Position numbers and translations under genes: made by a program. The notes below the pieces were generated by a model that saw nothing but the letters and a program-made list of their open reading frames with translations, searched no databases and was not told the origin of the DNA. DNA of 64,000 nucleotides from Simmondsia chinensis (lineage: Eukaryota; Streptophyta; Magnoliopsida; Caryophyllales; Simmondsiaceae): assembly GCA_018398585.1 (NCBI GenBank), contig JAGTTD010000011.1, positions 11,699,846 through 11,763,845 of the forward strand, in the 5' to 3' direction. Positions 41,534 to 51,529 of this stretch are shown here, in pieces. The stretch's first letter is position 1; each line of letters begins with the position of its first letter.

Positions 41534-43711
41534 TGTTGGGAAAAAGATATGAATTTTGTTGAAAAATAAACTCTGATGCCGACTATTGGGTTCACAGTTC
41601 TCAACTATGGTCACAACAATAGGCACCTATTAGAGCACTTAGAGTAGGAGACCCTTCTCTCTACCTAAGCCCCCGGTCGGAGAGTCACGCTTCGTGACAC
41701 CTCACGTGCGAGAATTCCCGGGAATAGGGTTATCTCTATAAACCCTTTGCTCTAATTCCGGTTGATGGGACGAATTTCAAAAGTTCTCCCTAAAGATTAC
41801 GCAGCAGAACAAGTTTAGAATTCATAACTCTAAATTTAGGTTTGATTTAAAATTCCTAATTTTAAATCTACTGACTTAAATTCATAATTTAAATCAACAG
41901 ATCTAAATTCTTAATTTAGATCTACAGGCCTTTTACTCTAATACATTCATAATAATACATAAACTTAAACAGACATAATAACGAATATTGTAAATAAATA
42001 GAAAAGTGAAAAAGAATAAAGAAAGAAGAACATACTTGAAATTGCTCCAATAATAAAGAAAACCCGAAAGACAATAATATTCTTTAAAACCGAGACCACG
42101 AGACCTTCTACGCAATAACCTCGAACTGCCCGGAGGGTGGGCTTCGAAAAATATTAAACTGGGCCTTCAAAATAATTTCAGAAACCCTAAAGAATTATTT
42201 TGAACTCCAATGCCAAACCTTGGAATACGCCCCTTTATTTATAGAAATACACCGGAGCAAAAAAATCTAATTTTAATCGAAAATGAATTTTTCAGTTAAC
42301 ATCAAAACGCAGTGTTTCATTTAAAAATAGGTTCAAAACGCCGCGTTTAGTAACAGTGCAACCGCCTCTGAGGGCCAATCACCGCGTGCCACGTGTCGCG
42401 CCCTTTTGTTTCTCCAGTGTCGCTCGCTGGTTGTCCCATCCGCGAATACTAGGATCGCGATTGTTTTAAATGCGATTTTGATTTTTTTTTTTTTTTTGTT
42501 TTTGTTTTGCTTTGTTTCCACATGTAAAAATTCATCTTATGAATTTTAACTTTCAAAAACTTAATTTATTTTATAATTTTTAACATTTATTCATCTCATG
42601 AATAATGTTTGGCAAAATTAATTTACCCATCTTATGGATAAATAATTCATCTTATGAATTCTTTAAAAATTTTCCAAGGCAATAAATACAGAGGCTTGCG
42701 TAGGGACCTCGGGGACAATTTAAATCTAGCGCCAAATGGGTTAAATTAAATTATCTCATGATATTAATTTAATTACCATTTAATGAGACTTAATTCCACT
42801 AAATAAATCTCGCTGCACTCCAAACTTAAATTATTTATTCGATATCTCCCTAATATATTGTATTGATGACAACAACCCCTCCACTAGATGTCCATGACAA
42901 AGGATAAATATAACTACTACCATTATCCTTCTCACAGCTTCTCCATTAGTTACCGAATCGCCATTCACTGAATAATTCATTTATACTTGAACATATTCAC
43001 AGTATAAATCCCAAATGTCAAACACTTGGAATACTTTGGCCAAAGTTTTCGAACCATTCAAATATTTGCGAATCAACTAAGGGGACATCTATATCTCATA
43101 AGAGACTGTAGATTCCCTATTGAATACCTGATCCTTATCACACTTCACGCCGCTACCCAGTGGGATTTTAGTCATTCATTTTAGACCTTACTTATAGTAC
43201 ACCAAAGTAACTAACGCTTCATGCACAAGTCCAGAATACCCTTAGGATTTAGAGTCGTCGTTCAAATAGTACAATGCGAATCACTCATCTCTGATAGTAG
43301 TCTAGAAATAAGTAACCCACATGATCCAACTCAGTGTGTCAAACACACTAACCTAACACTTTTGGATCTCTATCCACATGACCAAGACAAGCCATCCAAA
43401 GTGTCACGTTATAGTCTTAACATACAAGTGGTCCAAACTTGTCTTCCACCACGAGTCTTTCAAACAACAATCCTTATCATTTGTTCCAAGTCTATCTATG
43501 GCTTAGTCTCATAAACCACTTAGAACAAACATGTAAATTGTAGTCTGAGGACTACACCCATCTCATGGATGTCTCCCGAAAGAAAATCACATGCAGTATA
43601 AATGCTCAAATACACAAATTTAACTAGGAAACGACTGGTACTTCAATTTTATTTATTAATTAAAATAATATATCCCGAATAAATTTGAATTTTAGGACAC
43701 TGTTCCTAACA
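41534..43711 (-). repeat. 5' LTR of element G
   Basis: 2178 bp, nearly the same as 35202-37404. It lacks about 32 bp present in the partner at 36070-36105 (after GTGTCGCGCCC), a loss after insertion. Confidence 0.93.
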
Positions 43712-43732
43712 CCATTTTCTAGAATCATGACA
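43712..43732 (-). repeat. 3' LTR of element C, inner end, with right CCATT copy
   Basis: CCATT (43712-43716) closes element G; TTCTAGAATCATGACA completes the LTR of C (compare 48696-48711). Confidence 0.88.
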
Positions 43733-43737
43733 ATACT

Positions 43738-45840
43738 TGTTGGGAAAACATATGAATTTTGTTGGAAAATAAACTCTGATGCTGACTATTGGGTTCACAG
43801 TTCTCAACTATGGTCACAACAATAGGCACCTGTTAGAGCACTTAGAGTAGGAGACTCTTCTTTCTACCTAAGCCTCCGGTCGGAGAGTCACGCTTCTTGA
43901 CACCTCACGTGCGAGAGTTCCCGGGAATAGGTTTATCTCTATAAACCCTTTGCCCTAATACCGGTTGTTGGGATGAATTTCTAAAATTCTCCCTAAAGTT
44001 TACGCAGCGGAACGGGTTTAGAATTCATAACTCTAAATCTTGGGTCGATTTAAAATTTCTAATTTTAAATCAACTAACTTAAATTCATAATTTAAATCAA
44101 CAGGTCTAAATTCTTAATTTAGATCTACAGGCCTTTTCCTCTAATACATTCATAACAATACATAAACTTAAACAGGTATAATAACAAAAATTGTAAATAA
44201 ATAGAAAAGCGAAACTAAAAGAAGAAGGAAAGAAAAACATACCTGGAATTGCCCCAATAAAAGAAAAACCAGAGAGACAATAATATTCTTCAAAATCGAG
44301 ACCCCGAAACCTTCTACACAATGACCTCAATCTGCCCAGAGGGTGGGCTCCGAAAAATATTAAACTGAGGAAAGAAAAATTTCAACTAAAATTTTTCTCT
44401 CCAATTGGGTCCCCGAAACAAATTCCAGAAACCCTAAAGAAATATTTTAACTTCGATGCCAAACCTTAGAATAAGCCCCTTTATTTATAGGAATATACCG
44501 GAGCAAAAAAATCTAATTTTAATTGAAAAAAGATTCTCCATTTAAATCAAAACGCAGCGTTTAATTACAAAGGGAAGTCAAAACACATTGTTTCATCGAC
44601 CCAAAATCACGTCTATTATTTTAATTCAAAACGCATGGCACGTGGCAGCATCTGATTCGTCTGCTCCTGTGCACTCGGATTGCCAGGGCACGACCTAGCG
44701 CGACACAATGGTTCGTCGGATCCGAAGCACACGGATCGCTAGCTGTGCAGTTTTCATTATATATATTTTTTTTTGCTTTGTTTCCCACTTGTAAAAATTC
44801 ATCTTATGAATTTTAATTTTCAAAATTATTTTATTTTATAATTTTTTAACTTTTATTCATCTCATGAATAATGTTTGGCAAAATTAATTTACCCATCTTA
44901 TGGATAAATAATTCATCTTATGAATTCTTTAATATTTTTCTAATGGCAATAAAATACAGAGGCTTGCACAGGGATCTCAGGGACAATTTAAATCTAGATC
45001 CAAATGGGTTAAATTAATCATCTCATGAAATAATTTAATTACCATTTAATGAGACTTAATTCCACTAAATAAATCTCACTGCACTGAATAATTCATTTAT
45101 ACTTGAACACATTCACAGTATAAATTCCAAATGTCAAACACTTGGAATACTTTGGCCAATTTTCCGAACTATTTAAATATTTGCGAATCAACTAAGGGGA
45201 CATCTATATCTTGTAAGAGACTGTAGATTCCCTATTGAATACCTGATCCCTGTCATACTTCACGCCGCTACCCAATGTACATGGGATTTCAGCCATTCGT
45301 TTAGACCTTACTTATAGTACACCAAAGTAACTAACGCTCCATGCACAAGTTCAGAATACCCTCAGGATTTAGAGTCGTCGTTCAAACAGTACAACGTGAA
45401 TCACTCATCTCCGATAGTAGTTTAGAAATAAGTAACCCACATGGTCGAACTCAGTGTGTCAATCTTATTAGACACACTAACCTAATACTTTTGGATCTCC
45501 ATCCACATGACCAAGATAAGTCATCTAAAGCGTCACGTTATAGTCTTAACATACAAGTGGTCCGAACTTGTTTTCGACTACTAGTCTTTCAAACAACAAT
45601 CCACACCATTTGTTCCAAGTCTGTCTGTGGCTGAGTCTCATAAACCACTTAGAACAAACATGTAAATTGCAGTCTGAGGACTATACACATCTCATGGGTG
45701 TCTCCTAAAAGAAAATTACATGCAGTATAAATGCTCACATACACAAATTTAACTAGGAAATAACTAGAACTTCAATTTTATTTATTAATTAAAATAATAT
45801 ATCCAGAATAAATTTGGATTTTAGGACACTGTTCCTAACA
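43738..45840 (-). mobile_element. Solo LTR of the element G copia family
   Basis: 2103 bp, TGTTGGGAAAAC...GTTCCTAACA, flanked by perfect ATACT (43733-43737, 45841-45845). It contains a roughly 40-bp segment (about 44368-44408, GAGGAAAGAAAAATTTCAAC...) that G lacks but F shares. It lacks about 170 bp near 45086 (loss between CACT repeats). It is older or from another subfamily than G. Confidence 0.93.
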
Positions 45841-45843
45841 ATA

Positions 45844-45855
45844 CTCCCCCCTTTA
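45844..45855 (-). other. Polypurine tract of element C
   Basis: The minus strand reads TAAAGGGGGGAG before the 3' LTR (with the solo LTR in between). Confidence 0.75.
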
Positions 45856-45869
45856 GAGATTCTAGTCCT

Positions 45870-46500
45870 CAAGAATTTAAATAGAGAAGTTGTAGCTTCA
45901 ATCAATTGATGCGAGGTGTCACTTGATGCTGAATTTGCAGCTTCAAGTAGCAGCTCAAGGATCCACTTCCGTTCTAGTTCACTAGCGCAACTTTAGTCTT
46001 TCATTTGTCCCTACAGCAACTTGTGAAAAAGTCTTGCAAATCTCCTCCCATTTGAGAGGCTTCACAATGAAATGCTCATTGCTGTTGAACATGACATGAA
46101 TGCTCATAAAGCTTTGCTAATTTTCACAATTCGCATACCATTCTCCATCCTTTTCTTCATGTCCTTCCAACTTGCTGCAGCCATGACGGAACAACGGTCC
46201 ACAACAGCTTGTGTCTTGATCTTTTGCTGAATTTGATTACTCTGCAGTGTCCTTGCTGATTTTGTATCATCTGCGATAGAAGGCTTCCTTTCCTTTGCCA
46301 ATTTGAGTGTCCTTTCGATCCATGAAATTTCCTTAAGGTGATCTATTGGCCACAACACCATCTTAGGCTGCTTCACTTTCATATCCTTGAGCATATTTAG
46401 CTTGTCAAGAAGCACTTTATTTGACATGAGAAGTTGAAAATCAGGAGGTCTCCCATGGTAGACCAATATTGGCTTCTCCAATGCTATTAATCTTCAGCTC
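45870..46500 (-). pseudogene. Element C ORF, C-terminal domain shared with element B
   Basis: The minus strand frame 46104-46481 reads ALEKPILVYHGRPPDF near the start, then VKQPKMVLWPIDHLKEISW and a Lys/Ser/Gln-rich tail. It joins, through a stop at about 46495, the KKCYSS end of the upstream frame. Element B has ALEKPILVFQG and QPKVLLISIDRL in the same order. A further piece (VMFNSNEHFIVKPLKWEEIC) follows at about 45990-46090 in another frame. The domain is unknown to me. Confidence 0.7.
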
Positions 46501-47090
46501 GAATAACATTTCTTGTGATTTAAGTGAATGACCAAACTAATCTCACAACCTTGCTGCAATGTGAACTTAAATCGCAACTTTCTGATGCTAAGAACTTCAA
46601 TGTATACTTGTAACTTCTTTGCTGCAACTTCCAAAGACTCTAACCCTTGTTTAACCATGTGCAACGACTCAAATTCATCCTGAGTTGAAGCTTCACTTGC
46701 TATAATAAATGCCTCATCAGCTATTGAATCCAATTTATGAGGATTCTCACTGCCTTGTTTGATATTAGTGTTCTGGTCTTCCATAGTTATTGCTAAAAAC
46801 TTCATATTCAATTCAAGAACTTGTATTGTCTTCATCTCATCCAGCTCAAGCTGAATTCTTGCATCATCAACCTGTTTTGCTGCAGAAGATTCCATATTCA
46901 AACTGACTTCATCATCACCAAATCCCTTTTGCTTGTTAGCTTGCTCACATTTTTGATGTAAGTGTTGATTAACTTCCAGCGTAGCCCTAAACTCCTCTTT
47001 CCTTTGATGTGCACTACCATCTATCAACTCCGAAGGCCCATTTGGAGAAGGATTTTCTTTTGTTTCCCCAATTTTTTTACAAGCATTGCA
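46494..47090 (-). pseudogene. Element C ORF, middle part up to KKCYSS
   Basis: 177 open codons plus a lead-in that is in frame with the RRM-like segment (FCNACKKIGETKENPSPNG). The central part is acidic with heptad-like Leu/Met spacing (IQLELDEMKTIQVLELNMK), a probable coiled coil. The end carries LQVYIEVLSIRKLRFK and LVIHLNHKKCYSS, matching element B (VRIEVLSTRRLRVK, LIVHLNRKKCYSS). The mix of coiled coil and RNA-binding-like domain could suit a particle or RNA-chaperone role; that is inference. Confidence 0.72.
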
Positions 47091-47320
47091 AAATTAAATA
47101 TCTAAGCTACAACAATAGTCGTAGATTTTTCTTCCATGTCGCTGAATGACTGCGGATGTAGCATGATTCCTTGAGGAATAGGTCACATATGCTTCAACCT
47201 CTAAGGTCAACATTGAATTGACTTCAATTTCTTTAATATAATCATAGGGATAAAAGACTTGGTAGAGGATATCTTTAGTGATAGGATAGAGGACATCCAA
47301 AATTTTTACCAAAAGTGTAG
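47091..47320 (-). pseudogene. PTB-like RNA-recognition motif in element C ORF
   Basis: The minus strand encodes KILDVLYPITKDILYQVF near the start, a middle part ending in EAYVTYSSRNHATSAV, and HGRKIYDYCCSLDI before a stop. Plant polypyrimidine-tract-binding proteins have LLYPIT-D-L-QVF-P-G near the start of one RRM, then ALIQY-S---A--A, and GR-IYDGCC-LDIQFS at its end. The RNP-2-like (VLYPIT) and RNP-1-like (EAYVTYSS) strands are in the right places, about 70 residues overall. The stop after LDI is TAA where CAA (Gln of LDIQF) would be expected, and the downstream frame continues FCNAC, so a single C-to-T change seems to have cut the ORF. Known family: RRM of PTB; origin by gene capture is inference. 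Confidence 0.72.
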
Positions 47321-47380
47321 TTCCCTAGCTGCCGCAGCATATGTGGCAGATTGGGATCGAGTTGCAACATGCCCAGCCAT
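47321..47380 (-). pseudogene. Element C ORF start (gag-like N-terminus)
   Basis: The ATG at 47380 starts MAGHVATRSQSATYAAAARE. It resembles the gag start of element I (MADGVRTRSG... YAAVAGA). A stop after about 24 codons and a one-base shift separate it from the RRM-like segment. Confidence 0.55.
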
Positions 47381-48240
47381 TCTCTAATGTTTCTTTGTTC
47401 TTTCCAGATAGTTGGACAATGCATTTGCTAACTGCTAAGTTCAACCGTGCTTGTTGTAATTTAGCTAAATCGAGTTTACGTCAGCACAGAACGAGCACTT
47501 CTGCCAGCAGCTAGTCACACTCACAGAAATTCATGTTAAGACGAAGTGCTTAGACTCATCCATGGAATGCAGCGACCTGAAATTTTTTTTTTTTTTTTGT
47601 TAACTCTGCAGTGTTCAATAAGTGGTCTGTTGATTCGAATATAATTCCAGCTGGATTGATTTTGCAATGTCACCAAAGAATGAACTGCAGCCGATCAACT
47701 TCAGGACTAAAATTGAAACTAAGTTCCTAAGTTCAAAACCTCTCTTGAATAGAATCCAATGACCGAATGCACTTATACCAAATTTGAAGTGGTGAGACTT
47801 GTTTGATGCTAATCCGACAAGTTCACTTTGGATTCAGCTGAATTGATTGCAATTTTAGCTTGATCGATGCTTTAAGACCACAGGAACCAAGTGCGTGAGT
47901 GTAGTGCAATTGTCAAGAGCAACAATTCAACTTGCAAGATCTCAAGAATGTGGCTCGATCTAAAGAAAATTCAGCAAATTCACTCTGAAATCATGACCCA
48001 CGCAATCTGAACAGCAAAGACAAATATTAATGCAGCACGATCTAAACAATGTAGCATAATCCTTGATCAATTTGATATGAACAGCAAAATCTAGTATTAA
48101 CGCAACACAAACTGAAATTCAGAACAATTTTAAGCACATTGATCAAACACAACCGGATCAAGAACTTGATATCAATTTAACTTGATCTAATGCTTGCAAT
48201 CAAATTGAACTTAATCAATTGAATCGAGAGCAATTCACAA
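47381..48240 (-). other. Leader of element C
   Basis: About 0.86 kb, no ORF, rich in AATTCAGC/GATTGCAA words, like the leader of element B. It has a 17-T run at 47584-47600. Confidence 0.6.
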
Positions 48241-48252
48241 GCTCTAATACCA
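48241..48252 (-). other. Primer-binding site of element C (tRNA-Met)
   Basis: The minus strand reads TGGTATTAGAGC, one mismatch; 2 bp from the LTR. Confidence 0.85.
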
Positions 48253-48254
48253 AT

Positions 48255-48711
48255 TGTTATGATTCAAGATAGATCTTGATCATAACCTAAGGATAAAAGA
48301 AAGATAAAAGAGTATGAGATGAGATAAGAAGTGAATTAGGTGAAGATTAGAGAGAATTAGGTGAAATCAAGAAAGAATAGAGAAGAGAAGTTGAGAGAGA
48401 AAGAGATATCAATTGTCATTCATCTTATGACATTACAATTGAAGAACACTACTACTTATACTAATCCTAGCTAAGAGAAGAACAAGGGAAAATATCTAAC
48501 AACAAAATATCTAGCTTACTAAGTAACTAACTAACTAACTACTTGACCTCTAACCGACGTTGAGAGCAACTAAGGCAAACACAAGCTAATACACTGCTAA
48601 TGAACTAAAAGAAATACTAAATTTCCTTATTCTAATGACTTAACTGCTTTATTACAACCAAAGAACTATTATTACTTAATTCCATATATCCTATTTTCTA
48701 GAATCATGACA
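48255..48711 (-). repeat. 5' LTR of element C
   Basis: 457 bp, plus TGTTATGATTCAAG...ATCATGACA; homologous to 34761-35201. Confidence 0.9.
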
Positions 48712-49210
48712 CTCCCTTACCTGCCTAATGAAGTGGAAGTAGAACCTATCGACAATAGCCTACTGTGCAGAGAGGAGATGATCAAGGTTCTTAAATTTCA
48801 TTTGGCCAAAAAGCCCAAAACCGCAAGACACTAATAGCTAACAAGAAGTGGACTAATTGTTCTTTCATTGTTAGGGATTGGGTCTATCTTAAACTTTAAC
48901 CTTATCGGCAAATTTCAGTGGATGCATGTGCAAATTAGAAGTTGGCTCCAAAATACTTTGGCCCTTTTAAAGTTATAGCAAAAGTGGGTAAGTGGGTAAG
49001 GTTGCCTATAGGTTACTTTTTCCTGCTAGTTCTAAAATACATGATGTATTCTATGTTTCACAATGGAAGCAACATCATGGTCCTCGTCCTTCTAGCTTCA
49101 TTCCACTTCCAGATTCTGCAGAAGATGTTCCATTTCTTGAGCCTGAAGCTATTTTGCAGCAACTAGCAAGAAGAGGTCATAAGGCAGTCACCAAAGTTTT
49201 TATGAAATGA
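48712..49210 (+). pseudogene. int: Integrase C-terminus of element D, right part
   Basis: Repeats the last roughly 240 bp of the left part (LPNEVEVEPIDNSLLCREEM, then FIVRDWVYLKL-like) at roughly 90 percent identity. It continues past the break: KLAPKYFGPFKVIAKVGK, VAYRLLFPASSKIHDVFYV, SQWKQHHGPRPSSFIPLPDS, and a tail ending GHKAVTKVFMK. This is the normal Ty3/gypsy integrase end (GPF-vi-kvG-VAYrL-LP--s-iH-VFHVS) without a chromodomain. Stops near 48830 and 48899 and a small insertion near 48990 break it. Confidence 0.85.
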
Positions 49211-49301
49211 AAGCATCAACCAGTTGAAAGTGCAACTTGAGAATTCTTGTACGATCTATTATATAAATTTCCTTCTTTTCACTCTTGAGGACAAGGGTGT
49301 T

Positions 49302-49318
49302 GTTGAGGGGGGAGCTAT
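49302..49318 (+). other. Polypurine tract of element D
   Basis: GTTGAGGGGGGAGCTA after CTTGAGGACAAGGG, as in gypsy elements and element A. Confidence 0.75.
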
Positions 49319-49328
49319 TAATATAGCT

Positions 49329-49632
49329 TGATACTATGGGTAGTGATTCTTTTGTATATAGTAGAATGATGAATTGGTCATTGTTTGATTCTTGTTCTTT
49401 TACTCAAATTGTAAATCTTCTAGAGTGAGTTGGTGAGGTTGTTATGGTTGTTAGTTGAGGGTAGCTCCCATATATAGTCAATCCTTATAAAACTGGATGG
49501 CATGTCGAATGTGAATACACAATACATACTTCTCCCTATTCTTCTTATTCTCTCTCCCTTTATTCCAATTCATTCAAGTCTTCAATTGAACTTTGAAGGG
49601 TAGTTCAACTCTTCCTCGAATCGATTGTATCA
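49329..49632 (+). repeat. 3' LTR of element D
   Basis: 304 bp, TGATACTATGG...TTGTATCA. A TATA-like CATATATAG is at about 49470, then a CT-rich stretch. The termini match the element A LTR style. Confidence 0.72.
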
Positions 49633-50190
49633 TAACTCGTCACGGATTAAAGTTATGCCTGGTTGAAGTCGTATGATCAAGTTATATAACCATCAACAAC
49701 CACCATGTGGGTACAATGCCCACCTCATCCTTTATATACTTTGTTTGATAAAAAATTCGAAGAATCATTATAGTTACATAAAACTCTTTAAGAGCTTCGT
49801 TTTGATAGGTGGTTGGACCTATAACTCCTCATGAATAGAAAATAACGCCTATTTTAAGTTATAAGGTCCTTTATACATATTAATACTTTGGCCACAACAA
49901 CCACACTTGACCACCACCACAAACACTTGAACCACCACCACCACGACAAACCACAAATACCCACCATAGAAACACCCACCATGTAAAATGCCTACCATTG
50001 AAAGAACACCCACCATGTAAATGCCCACCACCATGAAAAACGCCCACTGTGTAAAATGCCTACCACCAGAAAAATGGCCCCCATTGAAAAACTGCCCGCC
50101 ATGAAAAATGCCCACCGTGTAAAACCCCCATCCCCAGAAAAAAGCCCACCACGACAAGAATGATGCCCACTATAAATACCCTACCAGAAC
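49633..50190. repeat. Non-coding stretch with CCCACCATG-type short repeats
   Basis: 49895-50170 contains about 15 variants of (A/G)CCCACC(A/-)(T/C)GTAAAATGCC at 15-25 bp spacing. It gives a Gly/Trp/Phe-rich accidental minus frame (49849-50157). No gene. Confidence 0.7.
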
Positions 50191-51310
50191 TAGATAGAAC
50201 CATGGATGTGTTTATACCCTAATTTCAAAACGGCGGGGTTTTTGAGCAAAGTGCCATGTTCTTAACACATAAGGCATCCCTCGAGGAGAATTAAGACTTT
50301 AGGTATTGAAGCAACGGCGTCAAGAGCCCAGTATCCTTCAAGGGTATCAACCACTCAAGGACTCGAGATGGTTGAAGGGTAAAAGGAGCTCGAGTTCAAG
50401 GGACTGCCAAGAAGGCTAGAAGACAGGTGGTTTCCATGCTCATGGTGGTTACTTGGAGCACAATCTCAGGTACTTGGGCACTAGGCCTAATCCAAGAAGA
50501 CGTGGGGTTTCTAGAAGCGACTTTCGCTAAAATTTCAGACATGGGCACCAAGGATTTCTCTCCAATACTGAAATCAGGACATGTTCATTGAAGATTTGTG
50601 CGCGCAAAGAAGGAGCTTAGTGGCCAGACGTGGGTGAAGTTGCCGTAGAAACAGGACCAGTGATTATTTCTCATTTTCTACAAATAAAGGACTTTGCGTC
50701 ACTCCAAAGTAGTACACGCACCCAATACAAAACTTATTCAAGTTTTCTTTACATCACGCTTTTGCTTTTTCTTAAGAGTAACGTGACATAGCATAGCTTA
50801 GATTAACGTAGAACTTGCTGTACTTGCTTCATTGGTAGTATAGTTCCTCAGGTTTCAGGTATGACTTTCTAGTTTTAATCTGTCCCCAAATTTTGACAAG
50901 TTGAGAATTAAGGCTTTAGTTTAATGCTTTGACAACTAAGGCTTAGCCTTGATTGCGTTGGTCTTAAATTTATTGTCACTACCTAATAAGTCCAGTGAAC
51001 TTAGGTTCGCGCCATTGTTTAGGGCTTTAACGGGGCCTGACCTTGATTGCGTTTGTCCTCACTTAGTGACCTAAATACGGTTCGCTCAACTTTAACCTTG
51101 TCAACCCTTAACTCATTCAAGTTATTATAAGTCAAGGGTGCCAGGCTTAAAAACCTGATTGACTCGGGCTTGTAAGTTGACTGCTGAGCTCTTTGGTTTG
51201 TTTCCGCCTTAGTTCTTGACTTTTAAGTGTATGAGGAAATGTGTATGTGGGCCCTCCTCCATTGCTGTAACTACCACTTAAGTAAGGTCCATATCCGTTT
51301 TTTTTTTTCC
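50191..51310 (+). other. Unassigned non-coding stretch, partly LTR-like
   Basis: CTACAAATAAAGGAC (about 50676) could be a weak TATA box followed by a start region. A diverged direct repeat around CCTTGATTGCGTTGGTC (50951, 51044) lies downstream. No termini, primer site or coding signal. Confidence 0.35.
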
Positions 51311-51314
51311 TGTG

Positions 51315-51334
51315 AACACACACACACACACACA
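51315..51334. repeat. CA microsatellite, left part
   Basis: (CA)10 immediately left of the SINE's 3' (TTG)n tail in plus orientation. Confidence 0.9.
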
Positions 51335-51481
51335 ACAACAACAACAATGACAACAACAAAAACAACATACCCAATGCCCTAAGGGCTCCCGCTCGAGCAG
51401 GGTCTGGGAGGGGTAAGATGTACGTAGTCTTTCCCCATCAGGGTGAGAGCCTGACGGAAGACTGTTTTCGAGGACCCCCAG

Positions 51482-51482
<1 letters not shown>
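51335..51482 (-). mobile_element. Au-type SINE (antisense)
   Basis: On the minus strand the body reads CTACGTACATCTTACCCCTC, CCCAGACCCTGCTCGAGCGG and a tail of TTGTTGTTG repeats, with TGGGTATGTTGTT before it. This is the conserved order of Au SINEs (GTCTGCGTACATCTTACCCTCCCCAGACCC ... TTGGGT-TGTTGTTG). Its 5' end lies at the right, next to GGGGGTCCTCG. About 148 bp. The tRNA-related internal promoter boxes are diverged. It sits inside a CA microsatellite. Confidence 0.8.

Positions 51483-51524
<42 letters not shown>
51483..51524. repeat. CA microsatellite, right part
   Basis: (CA)20 or so, ending ATATATG. With 51315-51334 it forms one CA tract split by the SINE. Confidence 0.92.

Positions 51525-51529
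<5 letters not shown>

Larger units (their letters stand above)
35202..43711 (-). mobile_element. Element G: antisense Ty1/copia, internally deleted, with TSD
   Basis: 3' LTR 35202-37404, 5' LTR 41534-43711, interior 37405-41533, perfect CCATT target duplication. The LTRs (2.2 kb) are unusually long for copia. Gag and protease are recognisable, integrase is missing and only the end of RT and part of RNase H remain, so the interior is a deletion derivative. The close LTR pair and intact TSD argue for a late insertion, so the shortened element was probably copied by enzymes from an intact relative such as element F. Confidence 0.93.
34761..48711 (-). mobile_element. Element C: antisense non-autonomous LTR element with RRM-like ORF
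   Basis: 5' LTR 48255-48711, Met primer site 48241-48252, leader 47381-48240, ORF region 47380-45900, polypurine tract at 45844, then 3' LTR split by copia element G (34761-35201 plus 43712-43732). A solo copia LTR lies at the LTR/interior junction (43738-45840). Without the copia insertions C is about 3.3 kb. It encodes no gag core, protease, RT, RNase H or integrase that I can see. Its ORF instead has an RRM-like domain and the domain shared with element B. It lies in integrase of element D, but the flanks show a duplicated D segment of about 240 bp and not a simple TSD. Confidence 0.82.

Noticed and set aside
49849..50157. Gly/Trp/Phe-rich 102-codon frame
   Set aside because: By-product of CCCACC-type repeats; composition follows the repeat.
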